Source of the DNA: Gemmobacter caeni
GTDB taxonomy: Bacteria > Pseudomonadota > Alphaproteobacteria > Rhodobacterales > Rhodobacteraceae
Length of the DNA stretch: 64,000 nucleotides
Assembly: GCF_003054195.1 (NCBI RefSeq)
Contig: NZ_QBKP01000020.1
Span: forward strand, 1-64,000
Reading direction: 5' to 3'
Shown here: in pieces, positions 8,304-16,067 of the stretch
Position numbering within the stretch: the stretch's first letter is position 1
Layout of the letters: each line of letters begins with the position of its first letter
Notes under the pieces: generated by a model
Told to the model about the DNA's origin: nothing
Database searches by the model: none
The model's input: only the letters and a program-made list of their open reading frames with translations
Position numbers and translations under genes: made by a program

Positions 8304-9293
8304 ATGCGACAGGGGCCACGCAATGCGATCACCGATGTGGCAGGGCTGCACGTCGGCCACGCACAGGATGCACGCCTGCGCTCAGGGGTCACCGTACTGC
8401 TGGGCACTGCGCCCTTCACAGCCGCCGTCAGCGTGATGGGCGGCGCGCCCGGCACGCGCGAGACCGACCTTCTCGCCCCCGACCGGCTGGTGCAGCAGGT
8501 GGATGCGATCACGCTTTCGGGCGGTTCGGCCTTCGGTCTGGATGCGGCCTCGGGCGTGGCCGAGGGCCTGCGCGCGATGGGCCGCGGCTTTGCCGTCGGC
8601 GATCAGCGGGTGCCCATCGTACCCGGCGCTATCCTTTTCGACCTGCTGAACGGTGGCGACAAGACCTGGGTCCGGAACCCCTATGGCGCGCTTGGCCAAG
8701 CGGCTCTGGCCGCAGCGGGGCCGGAGGTGGCACTTGGCACCGTCGGGGCGGGTTATGGCGCGGCGACCGGCAGCCTGAAAGGCGGGCTTGGCACCGCCAG
8801 CGCTGTGCTGGACAGCGGCATCACCGTCGGCGCGCTGGTCGCGGTCAATGCGCTGGGGGCGGCCACCATCGGCGACGGCCCGCAGTTCTGGGCCTCCCCG
8901 TGGGAAATAGACGCCGAATTCGGCGGCCTTGGCCTGCCCTTCAGCTTTCCGCCTCCAGACGATCCGCTGCCGATGAAACGGCAGGGCGAGGCCACGACAA
9001 TCGCCATCGTCGCCACCGACGCGCGGCTGACCCAAGCCGAAGCACAGCGCATGGCCGTCGCCGCCCATGACGGTATGGCCCGCGCGCTGGTGCCCTCGCA
9101 TACGCTTCTGGACGGCGATCTGGTCTTTGCCGCTGCCACCGGCACGCGCGATATGGCGGCCCCCCTGCGTGACCTCTATCAGATCGGCCACGCCGCCGCC
9201 TGCTGCCTCGCCCGTGCCATCGCGCGCGGCATCTACAGCGCCCGCCCCGAACCTAGTGATCTGCAACCCTGCTGGCAAACGCTTTACGGCTGA
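8304..9293 (+). CDS. P1 (S58) family peptidase, DmpA-like aminopeptidase
   Basis: 329 residues from ATG 8304, supported by GGGAGAAG just upstream and by the typical opening GPRNAITDVAGLHVGH. Family features include GTRETDLL, VDAITLSGGSAFGLDAASGV and LKGGLGTASAVL followed by TVGALVAVNALG. Members (DmpA, BapA and relatives) are Ntn hydrolases that cleave themselves into two chains and remove N-terminal residues from small peptides, amides or esters. The cleavage site should lie in the region after GLGTAS, around residues 170-190, but I cannot fix the nucleophile. It is divergent from creatinase. Substrate is unknown. Confidence 0.8.
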   Translation: MRQGPRNAITDVAGLHVGHAQDARLRSGVTVLLGTAPFTAAVSVMGGAPGTRETDLLAPDRLVQQVDAITLSGGSAFGLDAASGVAEGLRAMGRGFAVGDQRVPIVPGAILFDLLNGGDKTWVRNPYGALGQAALAAAGPEVALGTVGAGYGAATGSLKGGLGTASAVLDSGITVGALVAVNALGAATIGDGPQFWASPWEIDAEFGGLGLPFSFPPPDDPLPMKRQGEATTIAIVATDARLTQAEAQRMAVAAHDGMARALVPSHTLLDGDLVFAAATGTRDMAAPLRDLYQIGHAAACCLARAIARGIYSARPEPSDLQPCWQTLYG

Positions 9294-9308
9294 GCCTTCC
9301 GCGGCAGC

Positions 9309-9343
9309 CGCCTCCAAGGGGGTTCGATGCCCCCGAGGAGGCG
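9309..9343. terminator. Two-tier hairpin between convergent genes
   Basis: Outer stem CGCCTCC / GGAGGCG encloses an inner stem GGGGG / CCCCC with a 7-base loop. It lies between the stops of the P1 peptidase (9293) and moaE (9362). No T run follows directly. Confidence 0.65.
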
Positions 9344-9361
9344 CCCTCAATTGTCGAAGAC

Positions 9362-9802
9362 CTACCAGCGCCGCAGCGCCGCCTCATCCTCGTCCTTCGC
9401 CGCGACCCACGCCGCGCCGTCAGCGCCAATTTCCTTCTTCCAGAACGGCGCGCGGGATTTCAGATAGTCCATCAGGAACTCCGCTGCCGCGAAAGCATCC
9501 GCCCGATGGGCAGAGGCGGTCGCTACCATCATGATCGGCGCATTGGCCTCCAGCCGCCCATGGCGATGAATCACCAGCGCATCGGCCAAGGCCCAGCGAC
9601 GCGACGCCTCCTCGACCATGGCGGCGATGGCGCGCTCGGTCATGCCAGGATAATGCTCGATCTCCATGGCCGCCAGTCTGCCGCCATTGTCACGCACAAT
9701 GCCGGTGAAGGTGACCACCGCCCCCGCCCCCGTCAGGCCAGCGGTAAAGGCGTTGGCTTCAGCTCCGGCATCGAATGCGGTCTCCTGCACAGAAACCCGC
9801 AT
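9362..9802 (-). CDS. moaE: Molybdopterin synthase catalytic subunit MoaE
   Basis: 146 residues, the usual size. With MoaD it inserts two sulfurs into precursor Z to make molybdopterin in the cytosol. Visible hallmarks: VTFTGIVRDNG, the MEIEHYPGM core, VIHRHGRL and the active-site segment YLKSRAPFWKKE, in which Lys115 and Lys122 correspond to the two catalytic lysines of E. coli MoaE. One base separates the moaD stop from this ATG, so the two are cotranslated in the operon pgsA-moaD-moaE. Molybdopterin is needed by the formate dehydrogenase encoded at 13188-16067. Confidence 0.95.
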   Translation of the reverse strand: MRVSVQETAFDAGAEANAFTAGLTGAGAVVTFTGIVRDNGGRLAAMEIEHYPGMTERAIAAMVEEASRRWALADALVIHRHGRLEANAPIMMVATASAHRADAFAAAEFLMDYLKSRAPFWKKEIGADGAAWVAAKDEDEAALRRW

Positions 9803-9803
9803 C

Positions 9804-10058
9804 TCAGCCCCCCGTCATCGGCGGGAAAAAGGCAACCTCGCGCACCCCTTCCAGCGAGGCACCGAAATCGGCAAGCTCCTGATCCAGCGCCACCCGCAGG
9901 CTCGTCAGATCGGCGAAGGCCAGCGCGTAACGCTCTTCCCGCGCCGCAAGCTCGGCCACCAGCCCCGCCACCGTTGCCGCATCGGTTTCAACCCGCTCGC
10001 GCGGCAGGCCGATCCGTTCACGCACCCAGGCGAAATACAGCACGTCGATCCGTTGCAT
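9804..10058 (-). CDS. moaD: Molybdopterin synthase sulfur carrier subunit MoaD
   Basis: 84 residues from ATG 10058; it overlaps the pgsA stop as ATGA. The start gives the family's opening MQRIDVLYFAWVRERIG. A ubiquitin-like fold is expected and the protein ends in the required Gly-Gly (PPMTGG), the site adenylated by MoeB and converted to thiocarboxylate. Length fits the family (81-85). It is the partner of MoaE encoded one base downstream. Confidence 0.93.
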   Translation of the reverse strand: MQRIDVLYFAWVRERIGLPRERVETDAATVAGLVAELAAREERYALAFADLTSLRVALDQELADFGASLEGVREVAFFPPMTGG

Positions 10059-10720
10059 CACTTGTCCCGCAGATAGGGCAGGGATTTGCGGAAGTAATCC
10101 CAGCCGGTCACAAGGGTCAGCATCGCCGCCACCCAGATCAGCACCAGCCCCACATTGGTGGCATAGGCCGCGCAATCGCGCCCGCCGCAGGTGCGGATCG
10201 CGTCAGCCGTGCCCGCCTCGACCGCCAGCGCATATTGCTCGGGTGTCATGCCGCGCAGCGCGATCCCCTCAAGATACTCCAGCCCGGTGCCAAGGAACAG
10301 CACCGCAATCGCCACCATCTGCGCCGTGGTCTTCCACTTCGCCAGCTTCGTCACCCGCAGCAACCCGGCCTTGTGCCCCAGATATTCCCGCAGGCCAGAG
10401 ACAAAGACCTCGCGGAACAGGATCGCCGTCGCGGGCAGGATCAGCCAGGGGTTCATGCCGGAATAGCCGGTGATCACCATGATCGCGATGACCACCATCG
10501 CCTTGTCGGCGATCGGGTCCAGCATGGCACCGAATTTCGATTCCTGTTTCCACAGCCGCGCCAGATAACCATCGAACCAGTCGGTGATGGCCGCGCCGAT
10601 GAACAGGGTGAGCGCGAACCAGTCGGCCCATGGCCGCTGGAAATACAGGAACATCACCGCAACACCGGGTGCGGCCAGCAGGCGCAGAAGCGTGAGGACA
10701 TTCGGGATGTTCCAGGTCAT
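10058..10720 (-). CDS. pgsA: CDP-diacylglycerol-glycerol-3-phosphate phosphatidyltransferase
   Basis: 220 residues from ATG 10720, chosen because MTWNIPNVLTLLR is the standard PgsA start; the open frame extends further upstream into unlikely Arg-rich sequence. It makes phosphatidylglycerol phosphate in the inner membrane. The CDP-alcohol phosphotransferase motif is complete: D47, D50-G51, A54-R55, G64, D68 and D72 (DWFDGYLARLWKQ then GAMLDPIADK). About five membrane helices are evident. A 30-residue loop with two cysteines (near TCGGRDCAAY) precedes the last helix and is longer than in E. coli. First gene of pgsA-moaD-moaE. Confidence 0.95.
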   Translation of the reverse strand: MTWNIPNVLTLLRLLAAPGVAVMFLYFQRPWADWFALTLFIGAAITDWFDGYLARLWKQESKFGAMLDPIADKAMVVIAIMVITGYSGMNPWLILPATAILFREVFVSGLREYLGHKAGLLRVTKLAKWKTTAQMVAIAVLFLGTGLEYLEGIALRGMTPEQYALAVEAGTADAIRTCGGRDCAAYATNVGLVLIWVAAMLTLVTGWDYFRKSLPYLRDK

Positions 10721-10827
10721 GGCGCAAGTCGTAGCCGAAGCCCCGCGCGCATGGAAGGGGGTGCGGCCTTTACAGCCCGCCGCGCGACGTATAGGCAAAC
10801 CGCTTTCCGAAAGAACAGGAGGCGCGG

Positions 10828-12063
10828 ATGCGGCATTGCGGGATCGACTTCGGCACTTCGAACTCCACCCTCGGCCTCGCCGACGGGTCCGGCGCAAGGC
10901 TCCTGCCGCTGGAGCGGGCCAGCCCCACCCTTCCCTCTGCCGTCTTCTGGGCCGAAGACGGCCCGCCGCAATTCGGCCAGGCCGCCATCGCCGCCTATCT
11001 GGAGCATGAGGAAGGCCGCCTGATGCGGGCGCTGAAATCCACGCTCGGTTCCGGGCTGATCCACGAACGCACCCGCGTCGGCAACCGCACCGTCGCCTTC
11101 CGCGAGGTGCTGGGCCGCTTCCTCGCCCATCTGGCCTCCCGCCTGCCCAACGGGCCCGAGGCCGTGGTCATGGGCCGCCCCGTGCATTTCGTCGACGACG
11201 ATCCGGCGCTGGACGCCCAGGCTGAGGCCACATTGGGCGAGATCGCCCGCGATCTGGGCTTCCGCGAGGTCTCGTTCCAGTTCGAACCCATCGCCGCCGC
11301 CCGCGACCACGAAAGCCGCTGCACGACCGAGGAACTGGTGCTGATCTTCGACATCGGCGGCGGCACCTCTGACGTCTCGCTGGTCCGCGTCGGCCCGGAC
11401 CGCGCCCGCCGCGCCGACCGCGCGGATGACATTCTTGGCAATGACGGTATCCGCCTCGGCGGCACTGATTTTGACCGCATGCTGAGCCTCGCCGAGGCCC
11501 TGCCCCATCTGGGCTTCGGGGCCGCGACCAAGGGCGGCGCCGGCACCATGCCCCGGCATTATTTCCTCGACCTCGCCACCTGGCACCGGATCAACCAGCT
11601 TTATTCCCGCAGCACCATGACCGACCTCAAGGCCCTGCGGCACGAGATCGACAACCCCGAGCTTATCGACCGGCTGATCCGCCTGATCGAGGGCCGTCAG
11701 GGCCACGCGCTTGCGATGGAAGTCGAGCGGGTCAAGATCGCACTCAGCGACACCGAGGCGGAGCGCCTGCTGCTCCGCCCGCTGTGCGGTGCGCCCAATC
11801 CGGTGGTGCGCCGCGAGGCTTTCGAACAGACGCTCGCCCCTGCTCTCACCCGTTTGCGTGACCTGATCACCCGCGTACTGGCGCAAGGCGGCGTCACCCC
11901 GGCAGAGGTCGGCACGGTCTTCGTGACCGGCGGCTCCAGCCGCCTGCCGCTCCTGCGTCGCCTCGTGCAGGATATGCTGCCGCAAGCGCAACTCCACAGC
12001 GGTGACGACTTCGGCGCCGTCGGGCTTGGCCTCGCGCTGGAAGCGCGGCACCGCTACACCTGA
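10828..12063 (+). CDS. Hsp70-like ATPase, YegD family
   Basis: 411 residues, so only the actin-like nucleotide-binding domain of Hsp70 with no substrate-binding domain; this is the YegD type. Phosphate-binding loops are visible: GIDFGTSNSTLGL at the N-terminus, LIFDIGGGTSDVSLV near residue 172 and VFVTGGSSRLPLL near 367. GGTDFDRML is also typical. The client and co-chaperone are unknown. It is divergent from pgsA with a 107-base spacer and convergent with the formate dehydrogenase operon. Confidence 0.85.
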   Translation: MRHCGIDFGTSNSTLGLADGSGARLLPLERASPTLPSAVFWAEDGPPQFGQAAIAAYLEHEEGRLMRALKSTLGSGLIHERTRVGNRTVAFREVLGRFLAHLASRLPNGPEAVVMGRPVHFVDDDPALDAQAEATLGEIARDLGFREVSFQFEPIAAARDHESRCTTEELVLIFDIGGGTSDVSLVRVGPDRARRADRADDILGNDGIRLGGTDFDRMLSLAEALPHLGFGAATKGGAGTMPRHYFLDLATWHRINQLYSRSTMTDLKALRHEIDNPELIDRLIRLIEGRQGHALAMEVERVKIALSDTEAERLLLRPLCGAPNPVVRREAFEQTLAPALTRLRDLITRVLAQGGVTPAEVGTVFVTGGSSRLPLLRRLVQDMLPQAQLHSGDDFGAVGLGLALEARHRYT

Positions 12064-12100
12064 TCCGCATTTACCCTGGCAAGAATATCCCCGCCGGAGG
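12064..12100 (-). repeat. Member of a dispersed GGGGATATT repeat
   Basis: Read on the reverse strand, CTCCGGCGGGGATATTCTTG resembles an extragenic repeat that I recall as common in Rhodobacteraceae, and loosely resembles the GAGTATTT elements near 26789 and 44181. Confidence 0.3.
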
Positions 12101-12104
12101 CAGG

Positions 12105-12127
12105 CCGTCCGCGCATCGCGCGGACGG
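12105..12127. terminator. Hairpin between convergent genes
   Basis: Perfect 10-base stem CCGTCCGCGC / GCGCGGACGG with a 3-base loop. A second hairpin, CCGCCTGA / TCAGGCGG (12155-12175), overlaps the fdsD stop codon. Both lie between the YegD-like gene and fdsD. Confidence 0.6.
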
Positions 12128-12167
12128 GACAAGAAGGCTTGCGCCACAGGCGCTCCGCCTGAAAGGC

Positions 12168-12389
12168 TCAGGCGGCGGCGGGGCGCCGGATCTGCGTGGC
12201 GGCTTCCAGCACCAAAGGGCGGAAACCGTCACCACCGTTGTCCAGCAGTTCGAACAGCTGCCGCCGCATCCGGGGTTCCCAGAAATCGTTGATGTGATTG
12301 GCAAGGCCCGTCACCCCCTCGGCATGGGGCTTGCTTTCCATGAAGCGGGCGATCTGGTTGGCCATGGTGATCAGTTTGTCATGCGACAT
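12168..12389 (-). CDS. fdsD: Formate dehydrogenase delta subunit FdsD
   Basis: 73 residues from ATG 12389, giving the usual start MSHDKLITMANQIARFM. The small delta-subunit family (NAD-linked formate dehydrogenases) has the pattern seen here: IARFMESKPHAEGVTGLANHINDFWEPRMRRQL in outline. It helps assembly or activity of the molybdenum enzyme. The gene overlaps the end of fdhD by 11 bases and is the last of the fds operon. Confidence 0.88.
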   Translation of the reverse strand: MSHDKLITMANQIARFMESKPHAEGVTGLANHINDFWEPRMRRQLFELLDNGGDGFRPLVLEAATQIRRPAAA

Positions 12390-13188
12390 GGGCGGCCTCT
12401 TGCAGCGTGATGCGTTGCGGGTGGGTGAAACATTCAAAACCGTCGGGCCGGGCCAGCGCGACGAGGGTCAGGCCCGCCGCCTCGGCCATGGCCACGGCAG
12501 CGGCAGTCGGGGCCGAAACGGCGATCAACAGCGGAAAGCCCGCGGCACAGGCTTTCTGCACCATATCGACCGAGGTGCGGCAGGTCAGGATCAAGGCGCC
12601 CTGCGCCGCCGGCCGCCGGCCGGCCAGCGCGCCGATCAGCTTGTCCAGCGCGTTGTGGCGGCCGACGTCCTCGCGCGCGAGGACAATGCCGCCTTCCGCC
12701 CAGAAGGCCGCGCCATGGGCGGCGCGGGTGATGTCATGCAGCGGCTGATGCGCCTCGAGCGCGGCAATCGCTTCCATCACCTGTTCCGGCGTCATGGCGA
12801 AATCGTTGGCAGGCACCGGGCGAGGCACGCGAACCGCCTCTTCAAGGCTGTCGATGCCGCACAACCCGCAGCCCACCGGCCCGGCCATGGTCCGGCGCCG
12901 CTTTGCCTGCCGGTCCGCTGCCGCCTGCGTCAGCCAGATCTGCAAATCAATCCCGCGCGGGGTTTCCACCGGCTCGATGCTTTCGATCTCGTCGAGGCTG
13001 GCGATCCCTTCGGTCAGGGTGAAGCCACGGGCGAAATCTTCCAGATCGGCGGGCGTCGCCATCATGACGGCATGGGTCGATCCGTTATAGCTCAGCGCAA
13101 CCGCCACCTCCGACGGCAGCTCACGGCTGCCGTCGCGCACCGCGCCCGCCCGGAAGGCAAGGCGCGGAAGGGGGCGGTGGCTGTGCAT
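12379..13188 (-). CDS. fdhD: Formate dehydrogenase sulfurtransferase FdhD (FdsC)
   Basis: 269 residues from ATG 13188, which overlaps the fdsA stop as ATGA. FdhD passes sulfur from a cysteine desulfurase to the molybdenum cofactor before insertion into formate dehydrogenase and also binds the bis-MGD cofactor. The cysteine pair is present as GCGLCG (Cys107, Cys110). Other conserved parts are FARGFTLTEGI, REDVGRHNALDKLIG and LTCRTSVDMVQKA. In fds operons this gene is often called fdsC. It sits between fdsA and fdsD, where it is needed. Confidence 0.93.
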   Translation of the reverse strand: MHSHRPLPRLAFRAGAVRDGSRELPSEVAVALSYNGSTHAVMMATPADLEDFARGFTLTEGIASLDEIESIEPVETPRGIDLQIWLTQAAADRQAKRRRTMAGPVGCGLCGIDSLEEAVRVPRPVPANDFAMTPEQVMEAIAALEAHQPLHDITRAAHGAAFWAEGGIVLAREDVGRHNALDKLIGALAGRRPAAQGALILTCRTSVDMVQKACAAGFPLLIAVSAPTAAAVAMAEAAGLTLVALARPDGFECFTHPQRITLQEAAHVA

Positions 13189-16067
13189 CACTCGGCCGCC
13201 GCGATCCGGCGGGCAAGCGTGGCCTGCGCCTGATACTCCTCCTGCCACTCGGACGGGCCGTTGGAGGGCATGATCTGCACCGCCGTCACCTTGTATTCCG
13301 GGCAGTTGGTCGCCCAGTCCGAGAAATCGGTGGTAACGACGTTCGCCTGCGTTTCCGGGTGGTGGAAGGTGGTATAGACCACGCCGGGCGACACGCGATC
13401 AGTGATCTCGGCCTTCAGCGTCGTCTCGCCCGAGCGGCTGGCCAGCCGCACCCAGTCACCATCGCGGATGCCACGGGTCTCGGCGTCATGCGGGTGGATC
13501 TCCAGGATATCCTGATCGTGCCAGACGGTATTGTGGGTGCGCCGGGTCTGGGCGCCCACGTTGTACTGGCTGAGGATCCGGCCGGTGGTCAGCAAGAGCG
13601 GGAAGCGCGGGCCGGTCTTTTCATCCGTCGCCACATATTCGGTGCGGATGAATTTACCCTTGCCGCGCACGAAGCCGTCGATATGCATCAGCGGCGTACC
13701 TTCCGGCGCCTTCTCGTTGCACGGCCACTGAACCGAGCCCATCTCCTCCAGCTTGTCATAGGTCACACCCGCGAAGCTGGGCGTGGTCATGGCGATTTCT
13801 TCCATGATCTGCGACGGATGGGTGTAGGTCCAGCCAGCCCCCATGGCATTGGCGAACATCTGGGTCACTTCCCAGTCGGCATAGCCCTGTTTCGGCGCCA
13901 TCACCTTGCGCACCATGTTGATGCGACGTTCGGCATTGGTGAAGGTGCCGTCTTTTTCGAGGAAGGACGAACCGGGGAAGAACACATGGGCGTAGTTCGC
14001 GGTTTCGTTCAGGAACAGGTCGTGGACGATCACGCATTCCATCGCCGCAAGGCCCGCCGCCACATGTTTGGTGTCGGGGTCGGATTGCAGGATATCCTCG
14101 CCCTGGCAGTAGAGGCCCTTGAAGCTGCCATCCACCGCCGCATCCAGCATGTTCGGGATGCGCAGACCCGGCTCCGGGTCGATTTCCACGCCCCAGGCCT
14201 TTTCGAAGATCGCGCGCACTTCGGGCAGCTTCACATGGCGGTAGCCCGGCAGTTCATGTGGGAACGACCCCATGTCGCAGGAGCCCTGCACGTTGTTCTG
14301 GCCGCGCAGCGGGTTCACGCCCACACCGCGCCGACCGATATTGCCGGTCAGCATGGCGAGGTTGGCGATGCCGATGACGGTGGTCGAACCCTGGCTGTGT
14401 TCAGTCACGCCGAGGCCATAGTAGATCGCCGCATTGCCGCCGGTGGCATACAGCCGCGCGGCACCGCGCACTTCGGCCGCCGGAACCCCGGTCAGCAGTT
14501 CCACCGCCTCGGGCGAATGTTTCGGATCCGCGACGAACTCCATGTAATCCTGGAACTCATCCCAGTCGCAGCGGGTGCGGATGAACTCTTCGTTGTAAAG
14601 CTTCTCGGTCACGATCACATGCGCCAGAGCGGTGACGATGGCGACGTTGGTGCCAGGCTTCAGCGCAAGGTGATGCGCCGCGCGGTAATGTGCGCCTTCC
14701 GCCATCTCGGTGCGGCGCGGATCGACGAGGATCAGCTTCGCCCCCTGCCGCAGCCGCTTTTTCAGGCGGCTGGCAAAGACCGGGTGGGCCGAGGCCGGGT
14801 TGGCGCCGATGACCAGCGCCACATCGCATTCCTCGACCGAGTCGAAGTCCTGCGTGCCAGCCGAGGTGCCATAGGTCTGGCCAAGGCCATAGCCGGTGGG
14901 CGAATGGCAGACGCGGGCGCAGGTGTCGGTGTTGTTGTTGCGGAACACCGCGCGGGTCAGTTTCTGCACGAGGAAGGTTTCCTCGTTGGTGCAGCGGCTG
15001 GAGGTGATCACGCCGACCGACTGGCGGCCGTATTTTTCCTGAATGGCCTTCATCCGGGTGGCGGCGAATTCCATCGCCTCCGCCCAGGACACTTCACGCC
15101 ACGGATCGTTGATCGTGTCGCGGATCATCGGGTTCAGGATGCGGTCCTGGTGGGTGGCATAGCCATAGGCGAAGCGGCCCTTGACGCAGCTATGGCCGCG
15201 ATTGGCCTTGCCGTGCTTGTAAGGCACCATGCGCACCAGCTCGTCGCCGCGCATTTCCGCCTTGAAGGAACAGCCGACACCGCAATAGGCGCAGGTCGTG
15301 ATGATGCTGCGATCCGGGGTGCCGATGTCGATGACCGATTTCTCGGTCAGCGTCGCGGTCGGGCAGGCCTGCACGCAGGCGCCGCAGCTCACGCAATCCG
15401 AGGACAGGAAGGTATCGTCCTTCAGACCGGCATGCACGCGGCTGTCCCAGCCCCGGCCCGAGATCGTCAGCGCGAAAGTGCCCTGCACTTCCTCACAGGC
15501 GCGGACACAGCGGTTGCAGACGATGCATTTGCTGGGGTCGTAGCTGAAATAGGGATTGCTGTCGTCCTTCGGCAGCCATTGCGGATTGGCCTCGCCGCTG
15601 GTGTTCTTGGTGCGGAAATGGGTGTCCACCGCATCATAGCGCACATCGCGCAGGCCGACGGCGCCCGCCATGTCCTGCAATTCGCAATCGCCATTGGCGG
15701 CGCAGGTCAGGCAGTCCAGCGGGTGATCCGAGATGTAAAGCTCCATCACGCCACGGCGAAGCTGTTTCAGCTTGCCGGTCTGGGTATGGACCTTGATGCC
15801 CGCCGCCACCGGCGTGGTGCAGGACGCCGGGGTGCCGTTGCGGCCCTCGATCTCCACCAGACACAGGCGGCACGACCCGAAAGCGTCGATGCTGTCGGTC
15901 GCGCAGAGCTTGGGCACCGAAATGCCGATCTCGGCTGCGGCGCGCATGATCGACGTGCCTTCCGGCACCGTCACCTCGAACCCGTCGATCGACAGGGTCA
16001 CCAGGGTTTTCGATTTCGAGGCAGGCGTGCCGAAATCGCGGTCATCGGGGATGATGAAGTCTTTCAT
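13188..16067 (-). CDS. fdsA: NAD-dependent formate dehydrogenase alpha subunit
   Basis: 959 residues. Catalytic subunit oxidising formate to CO2 at a bis-MGD molybdenum site, in the soluble FdsGBA complex. Domains: N-terminal [2Fe-2S] ferredoxin fold (Cys55, 66, 69, 83), a His-Cys NuoG-type cluster (C119/C122/C128), two [4Fe-4S] motifs (CIVCNRCVRAC from 181; CVSCGACVQACP from 225), a Mo-site [4Fe-4S] motif (CAYCGVGC from 259), then the molybdopterin oxidoreductase domain and a C-terminal MGD-binding barrel. The molybdenum ligand Cys387 is followed by His388 in DTCARVCHSPT, as in the Rhodobacter capsulatus enzyme. It overlaps fdsB by ATGA, so translation is coupled. Confidence 0.97.
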   Translation of the reverse strand: MKDFIIPDDRDFGTPASKSKTLVTLSIDGFEVTVPEGTSIMRAAAEIGISVPKLCATDSIDAFGSCRLCLVEIEGRNGTPASCTTPVAAGIKVHTQTGKLKQLRRGVMELYISDHPLDCLTCAANGDCELQDMAGAVGLRDVRYDAVDTHFRTKNTSGEANPQWLPKDDSNPYFSYDPSKCIVCNRCVRACEEVQGTFALTISGRGWDSRVHAGLKDDTFLSSDCVSCGACVQACPTATLTEKSVIDIGTPDRSIITTCAYCGVGCSFKAEMRGDELVRMVPYKHGKANRGHSCVKGRFAYGYATHQDRILNPMIRDTINDPWREVSWAEAMEFAATRMKAIQEKYGRQSVGVITSSRCTNEETFLVQKLTRAVFRNNNTDTCARVCHSPTGYGLGQTYGTSAGTQDFDSVEECDVALVIGANPASAHPVFASRLKKRLRQGAKLILVDPRRTEMAEGAHYRAAHHLALKPGTNVAIVTALAHVIVTEKLYNEEFIRTRCDWDEFQDYMEFVADPKHSPEAVELLTGVPAAEVRGAARLYATGGNAAIYYGLGVTEHSQGSTTVIGIANLAMLTGNIGRRGVGVNPLRGQNNVQGSCDMGSFPHELPGYRHVKLPEVRAIFEKAWGVEIDPEPGLRIPNMLDAAVDGSFKGLYCQGEDILQSDPDTKHVAAGLAAMECVIVHDLFLNETANYAHVFFPGSSFLEKDGTFTNAERRINMVRKVMAPKQGYADWEVTQMFANAMGAGWTYTHPSQIMEEIAMTTPSFAGVTYDKLEEMGSVQWPCNEKAPEGTPLMHIDGFVRGKGKFIRTEYVATDEKTGPRFPLLLTTGRILSQYNVGAQTRRTHNTVWHDQDILEIHPHDAETRGIRDGDWVRLASRSGETTLKAEITDRVSPGVVYTTFHHPETQANVVTTDFSDWATNCPEYKVTAVQIMPSNGPSEWQEEYQAQATLARRIAAAE

